Shown here one piece after another: positions 60,419-64,000 of a stretch of DNA of 64,000 bases (the stretch's first letter is position 1; each line of letters begins with the position of its first letter). The notes beneath the pieces were generated by a model. It saw nothing but the letters and a program-made list of their open reading frames with translations, had not been told where the DNA came from and did not search any database. Where the stretch lies: contig CAKSTR010000008.1 of the NCBI GenBank assembly GCA_934500835.1, positions 124,001 to 188,000 of the forward strand, given 5' to 3'. Source of the DNA: an uncultured Paracoccaceae bacterium. Its GTDB lineage: Bacteria; Pseudomonadota; Alphaproteobacteria; Rhodobacterales; Rhodobacteraceae. A program made the position numbers and the translations under genes.

Positions 60419-62428
60419 ATGAACGTGCTGTTGGAGAAATGGGACACGCCTTTCGGCCTGCCGCCCTTTGCGAGCATCCGCGACGAGGATTTCGCGCCGG
60501 CCTTTGATGAGGCGTTTGCCCGGGCGCGGGCGGCGATCGCGGCGATTGCTGATGGCCCGGCGACGGATTTCGCCGGGGTGATCGAGGCGCTGGAACTGGC
60601 CGAAGGCGATCTCGACCGGGTGTCGGGGCTGTTCTACAACCTTGCCGGTGCGGACTCCAATGACGCGCGCGAGGCGCTGATGCGCGATCTGGCGCCGAAG
60701 ATGAGCGGATTTTCCTCGGAGATCACCAACAACAAGGTACTTTTCGCCAAGATCGAGGCGCTGTGGCAGGGCCGCGATGCCCTGGCCCTGACCGCCGAGC
60801 AGCTGCGGGTGCTGGAGTTGTATCGCCGGATGTTCGTCCGCTCGGGGGCTGCGCTGGAGGGGGCGCAGGCGGATCGGCTGACGGCTGTGAAGGCGCGGCT
60901 GGCGGTCCTGGGCACGCAGTTCAGCCAGAACCTGCTGGCGGATGAGCGCAGCTGGTTCATGGAACTGGCCGAGGCCGATCTCGAGGGTCTGCCGGCTTTT
61001 GTCGTCGAGGCTGCCCGGGCGGCGGGGGCCGAGCGGGGATTGGGCGCCGTGGTCACCCTGAACCGCAGCCTGATCGTGCCCTTCCTGCAATTCTCGCCCC
61101 GCCGGGCCCTGCGGCAAAGGGCCTACGAGGCCTGGGTCGCCCGCGGCGCGAACGGCGGACAGACCGACAACCGCGGCATCGCGGCCGAAACCCTGGCGCT
61201 GCGGTCCGAACGCGCGGCCCTGCTGGGCTATGCCGATTTCGCCAGCTTCAAGCTGGAGCCGGAGATGGCCAGGACCCCGGCCGCCGTGCGCGATCTGCTG
61301 ATGCGGGTCTGGAGCCCGGCCCGTGCCAAGGCGCTGCAGGATGCCGCCGTGCTGGAGGCCATGCTGCGCGCCGATGGCCAGCCCGGACCGCTGGAGGCCT
61401 GGGACTGGCGCTACTACTCGGAACAGCGGCGCAAGGCCGAGCATGATCTGGATGAGGCGGTGCTGAAGCCCTATCTCTCGCTGGAGGCCATGCTGGGCGC
61501 GATGTTCGACTGCGCGCATCGCCTGTTCGGGCTGGAGTTCCGCGAGATCGAGGGGCCGTTCTACCACCCGGATGTCCGCGGTTGGGAAGTGACCCGCAAG
61601 GGCGGGCATGTCGCGGTCTTCCTGGGCGATTACTTCGCGCGCGGCTCGAAGCGGTCGGGCGCCTGGTGTTCGGCGATGCGGTCGCAGCGCAAGCTGGGCG
61701 GCGAGCAGCGGCCCATCGTGGTCAATGTCTGCAACTTCGCCAAGGGCGACCCCTGCCTTCTGTCCTATGACGATGCGCGCACCCTTTTCCACGAGTTCGG
61801 CCATGCGCTGCACCAGATGCTGTCGGATGTGACCTATGGGTTCATCTCGGGGACATCTGTCGCCCGCGATTTCGTCGAATTGCCGAGCCAGCTGTATGAA
61901 CACTGGCTGGAAGTGCCGCAGGTGCTGCAAACCCATGCCCGCCACCATGAGACCGGCGCGCCGATGCCCGCCGATCTTCTGCAGCGGCTGCTGGCGGCAG
62001 GCACCTACGATCAGGGCTTTGCCACGGTGGAATTCGTCGCCAGCGCCATGGTGGATCTTGAGTTCCACTCGGGCACGCCGCCGGCCGATCCGATGCAGAA
62101 ACAGGCCGAGGTGCTTGAGGCCCTTGGCATGCCCCGGGCCATCCGCATGCGCCACGCCACCCCGCATTTCGCCCATGTGTTCAGCGGCGACGGCTATTCT
62201 TCAGGCTATTACAGCTACATGTGGTCCGAGGTGATGGATGCCGACGCCTTCGCCGCCTTTGAGGAAACCGGCGATCCCTTTGATCCCGCCACCGCGGCGA
62301 AGCTGGAGCGGTTCATCCTGTCGGCGGGCGGGTCCGAGGAGGCAGAGACACTGTATCTGAAGTTCCGGGGCAAGATGCCGGGGGTCGAGGCGCTTCTGAA
62401 AGGCCGGGGTCTGCTGGATGCCGCCTGA
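60419..62428 (+). CDS. M3 family metallopeptidase (oligopeptidase A / dipeptidyl carboxypeptidase-like)
   Basis: A 669-aa zinc peptidase of the thimet oligopeptidase group. The zinc motif HEFGHALHQ lies near residue 458, with the third ligand Glu in ELPSQLYEHW. FGLPPFASIRDEDFAPAFDEAFARAR is the typical start of the PrlC/Dcp line. It breaks down short peptides in the cytosol. The ATG at 60419 has GAGGAG six bases upstream; 60395 is possible. No signal peptide, so cytoplasmic. Confidence 0.95.
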   Translation: MNVLLEKWDTPFGLPPFASIRDEDFAPAFDEAFARARAAIAAIADGPATDFAGVIEALELAEGDLDRVSGLFYNLAGADSNDAREALMRDLAPKMSGFSSEITNNKVLFAKIEALWQGRDALALTAEQLRVLELYRRMFVRSGAALEGAQADRLTAVKARLAVLGTQFSQNLLADERSWFMELAEADLEGLPAFVVEAARAAGAERGLGAVVTLNRSLIVPFLQFSPRRALRQRAYEAWVARGANGGQTDNRGIAAETLALRSERAALLGYADFASFKLEPEMARTPAAVRDLLMRVWSPARAKALQDAAVLEAMLRADGQPGPLEAWDWRYYSEQRRKAEHDLDEAVLKPYLSLEAMLGAMFDCAHRLFGLEFREIEGPFYHPDVRGWEVTRKGGHVAVFLGDYFARGSKRSGAWCSAMRSQRKLGGEQRPIVVNVCNFAKGDPCLLSYDDARTLFHEFGHALHQMLSDVTYGFISGTSVARDFVELPSQLYEHWLEVPQVLQTHARHHETGAPMPADLLQRLLAAGTYDQGFATVEFVASAMVDLEFHSGTPPADPMQKQAEVLEALGMPRAIRMRHATPHFAHVFSGDGYSSGYYSYMWSEVMDADAFAAFEETGDPFDPATAAKLERFILSAGGSEEAETLYLKFRGKMPGVEALLKGRGLLDAA

Positions 62429-62497
62429 GGGGGCGCTGCCCCCGTCCTGCGGACTCCCCCGGGATATTTCTGTTCTGAAAGAAGCCCTCTTTCAGAA
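62429..62497 (+). repeat. Composite element and hairpin after M3 peptidase gene
   Basis: GGGGGCGCTGCCCCC hairpin, then CTCCCCCGGGATATTTC (to 62470), then a perfect 10-bp stem TTCTGAAAGA / TCTTTCAGAA with loop AGCCC (62473-62497). It combines the repeated element with a likely terminator. Confidence 0.65.
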
Positions 62498-62586
62498 TGA
62501 AACTATTCCCGCCGGAGGCCCCTGAGCCAAGCCGCGCAGGCGGCGCTGGCGAGAAAAAGGCATGCGGCGCAAGCCGCTCATTTGCT

Positions 62587-63549
62587 TCAGCGGCGCAACT
62601 GGCCGGGCGGGTGGCCATAGGCACGGCGGAAGGCGCGGCTTAAGGTAGCGGGGCTGGTGAAGCCGGTGCGCAGGGCGACTTCGGACAGGGGGTGCCGCGT
62701 CTCGGCCAGCATCCGGCGGGCGGCGGTCAGCCGCAGGCTCAGGCCATGCGCGCCCGGAGTGGTGCCGAAGGCCTGGCGGAACAGCACCTCCAGCCGGCGG
62801 GGCGACAGACCGACGGCGGCAGCGGTCTCGGCCACGCTTTCGGGGGTGTCCAGCCGGGCCTCCATCCGGGCGGCGGCGCGGGCGATGCGCGGGTCCATGG
62901 CGGGATCGGTGCCGGGGCGCGCAAGTTGCGGCTCATGCCCCGGGCGAGAGGTGGTCAGGAACGACAGCGCAACCTGACGCGCCAGCCCGGCCCCATGGCG
63001 GGCGCGGATCAGATGCAGCATGAAGTCCTGCGCCGGGGCCGCGCCGCCGATCGTCACCCGGTTGCGGTCGATCACATAGCGGTCGGGCACCACGTCGATG
63101 TTCGGGTGGCGGGCGGCCAGGTCCTCGTGATCCTCCCAGTGCACGGTGGCGCGGTAGCCATCCAGAAGTCCGGCCCGTGCCAGCACCCAGGGTGCGGCGT
63201 CGATGCCACCGACCAGGGCAAAGCGGGGCGCGATGCGGCGCAGGTCGCGGATCAGCGGGCGGGTCGCCACCTCGTCCAGCCGGTAGCCGGCGATCACGAT
63301 CAGCGCCTCGGCCCCCACCGCCGCCGAGAGCGGCCCCGAGGAGGGCAGCGACAGCCCGCAGGTCAGCGGCGCGGGGGCGCCGTCGGGGGTGACGATGCGC
63401 CAGCGAAACGCCTCATGACCCAGCTGGCGGTTGGCGTTGCGAAGGGGGTCGAGGGCCGAGGCGACCTCAAGGATGCTGGCCTGCGGCAGCACCAGAAGGG
63501 CGATGGTCAGCGTCGCGTGCGACGGCGAGAAGATTGCATTTTCCGTCAT
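62587..63549 (-). CDS. GlxA family (AraC-type) transcriptional regulator, CdhR-like
   Basis: A 320-aa regulator with an N-terminal DJ-1/PfpI-like domain ([48 protein letters not shown]) and a C-terminal AraC helix-turn-helix pair ([49 protein letters not shown]). This is the layout of GbdR and CdhR, the glycine-betaine and carnitine regulators. The divergent gene at 63621 is a BKACE-family enzyme, so CdhR is the best match. ATG at 63549. Confidence 0.92.
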   Translation of the reverse strand: MTENAIFSPSHATLTIALLVLPQASILEVASALDPLRNANRQLGHEAFRWRIVTPDGAPAPLTCGLSLPSSGPLSAAVGAEALIVIAGYRLDEVATRPLIRDLRRIAPRFALVGGIDAAPWVLARAGLLDGYRATVHWEDHEDLAARHPNIDVVPDRYVIDRNRVTIGGAAPAQDFMLHLIRARHGAGLARQVALSFLTTSRPGHEPQLARPGTDPAMDPRIARAAARMEARLDTPESVAETAAAVGLSPRRLEVLFRQAFGTTPGAHGLSLRLTAARRMLAETRHPLSEVALRTGFTSPATLSRAFRRAYGHPPGQLRR

Positions 63550-63620
63550 GCGGAATGCGTAATACGCAAAGCATGCGCTGCCAAGGGGGCTATGCTGGTG
63601 CCAGCCCAAGGGAGGATTCC

Positions 63621-64000
63621 ATGCCGCTGACCATGAACCGCGAAGTCTTCATCACCTGCGCCATCACCGGGTCGGGCGGCACGCAGGACCGTTCCCCCCA
63701 TGTGCCGCGCAGCCCCAAGCAGATCGCCGAAAGCGCGATTGCGGCGGCCAAGGCGGGGGCGGCGGTGGTGCATTGTCACGTGCGCGACCCCGAAACCGGC
63801 AAACCCAGCCGCAAGCTGGAATATTACCGCGAGGTGACGGAGCGGATTCGGGACTCCGACACCGATGTCGTGCTGAACCTGACCGCCGGCATGGGTGGCG
63901 ATCTGATGTTTGACGGCACCGAGAACATGGGCCGCATGGCCGCGCATTCCGATATGGCGGGCGCCGAGGAGCGCGTCGCCCATGTCGTTGAATGCCGCCC
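63621..64000 (+). CDS. BKACE family (DUF849) beta-keto acid cleavage enzyme, 3' end beyond window
   Basis: The first 126 codons of a TIM-barrel enzyme of the beta-keto acid cleavage family (Kce-like). [54 protein letters not shown] contains the metal-binding HCH pair and the typical GSGGTQ opening. Family members use acetyl-CoA to cleave a beta-keto acid; the carnitine-pathway member acts on dehydrocarnitine. The CdhR-like gene beside it supports that one. Start ATG at 63621 with GGGAGGA upstream. Truncated by the window edge. Confidence 0.92.
   Translation, partial: MPLTMNREVFITCAITGSGGTQDRSPHVPRSPKQIAESAIAAAKAGAAVVHCHVRDPETGKPSRKLEYYREVTERIRDSDTDVVLNLTAGMGGDLMFDGTENMGRMAAHSDMAGAEERVAHVVECR

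Noticed and set aside
59411..62176. Minus-strand open frame of about 920 codons opposite the ABC permease and M3 peptidase
   Set aside because: Shadow of two confident genes; composition is typical of antisense high-GC frames.
1..64000. CRISPR arrays, tRNA, rRNA, insertion sequences or prophage
   Set aside because: No regularly spaced repeats, no transposase- or integrase-like proteins, and no cloverleaf sequence was noticed on reading either strand; a tRNAscan or ISfinder run would be decisive.

Overview
The window is ordinary chromosomal DNA of a GC-rich alphaproteobacterium, most likely a member of the Rhodobacteraceae/Paracoccaceae (Paracoccus/Rhodobacter/Gemmobacter type). The evidence is a membrane-anchored cytochrome c552 (15310-15849) that closely resembles Paracoccus CycM, a SitA/SitB metal transporter, a YejABEF transporter, a tandem pair of MerR regulators beside beta-oxidation genes, and intergenic repeats of a kind I remember from this family. 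I see no phage, insertion sequence, integron, CRISPR array, rRNA or tRNA. Genes are densely packed, with many 4-bp ATGA overlaps and several TTG starts.

Left part (1-9.2 kb): the start of a Mn/Fe uptake operon (sitA, partial sitB, minus strand) behind two palindromic boxes; divergent P1-type and M55 (DppA-like) aminopeptidases; then a divergent locus with a HisN/inositol-monophosphatase-family enzyme and a DeoR regulator facing a three-gene ABC importer of the AfuABC / 2-aminoethylphosphonate (PhnSTU-like) class. From 9.2 to 15.9 kb lie a 420-bp non-coding stretch, the signal-recognition-particle RNA gene ffs (minus), a HAD phosphatase, a CpdB-like nucleotidase/phosphodiesterase, nudC, an SRPBCC protein, pheA and cycM.

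16-23 kb holds yejABEF, translationally coupled to a GT4-type glycosyltransferase, and then usp and two PaaI-type thioesterases. 24.7-32.8 kb is a fatty-acid/acyl-CoA degradation region: two MerR paralogues, an acyl-CoA dehydrogenase, a small unknown protein, a GST, a thiolase, a cupin and a fused enoyl-CoA hydratase/3-hydroxyacyl-CoA dehydrogenase. 32.8-49.96 kb is housekeeping: 2-hydroxyacid dehydrogenase, csaA, proC, ybjN, DUF1275, chrA, trpS, a rhomboid-fold protein lacking the catalytic residues, murJ, glnD, LppC lipoprotein, rsmI, yraN, gshB, comM. 50-64 kb holds a GST fused to a TRASH-like Cys motif, cobC-cobU, a ChaN-like protein, coaBC-dut-moeB (the last membrane-anchored), a secreted EEP-family protein, a DODA-type dioxygenase, an amino-acid ABC transporter lacking an ATPase, an M3 peptidase, and at the right edge a CdhR/GlxA-type regulator divergent from a BKACE-family gene that suggests carnitine catabolism.

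The structure least explained by genes is intergenic. There are two dispersed repeat families: a TTCG-N-CGAA-centred palindrome (at least six sites) and a composite G-tract hairpin plus GGGATATTTC element (five sites). There are also hairpins between solute-binding-protein and downstream genes in two ABC operons. No clearly novel multi-gene system is evident. The best candidates for new biology are the organophosphate-type importer with its own phosphatase and regulator, the yej-glycosyltransferase coupling, the pseudo-rhomboid, the GST-TRASH fusion and the repeat families.
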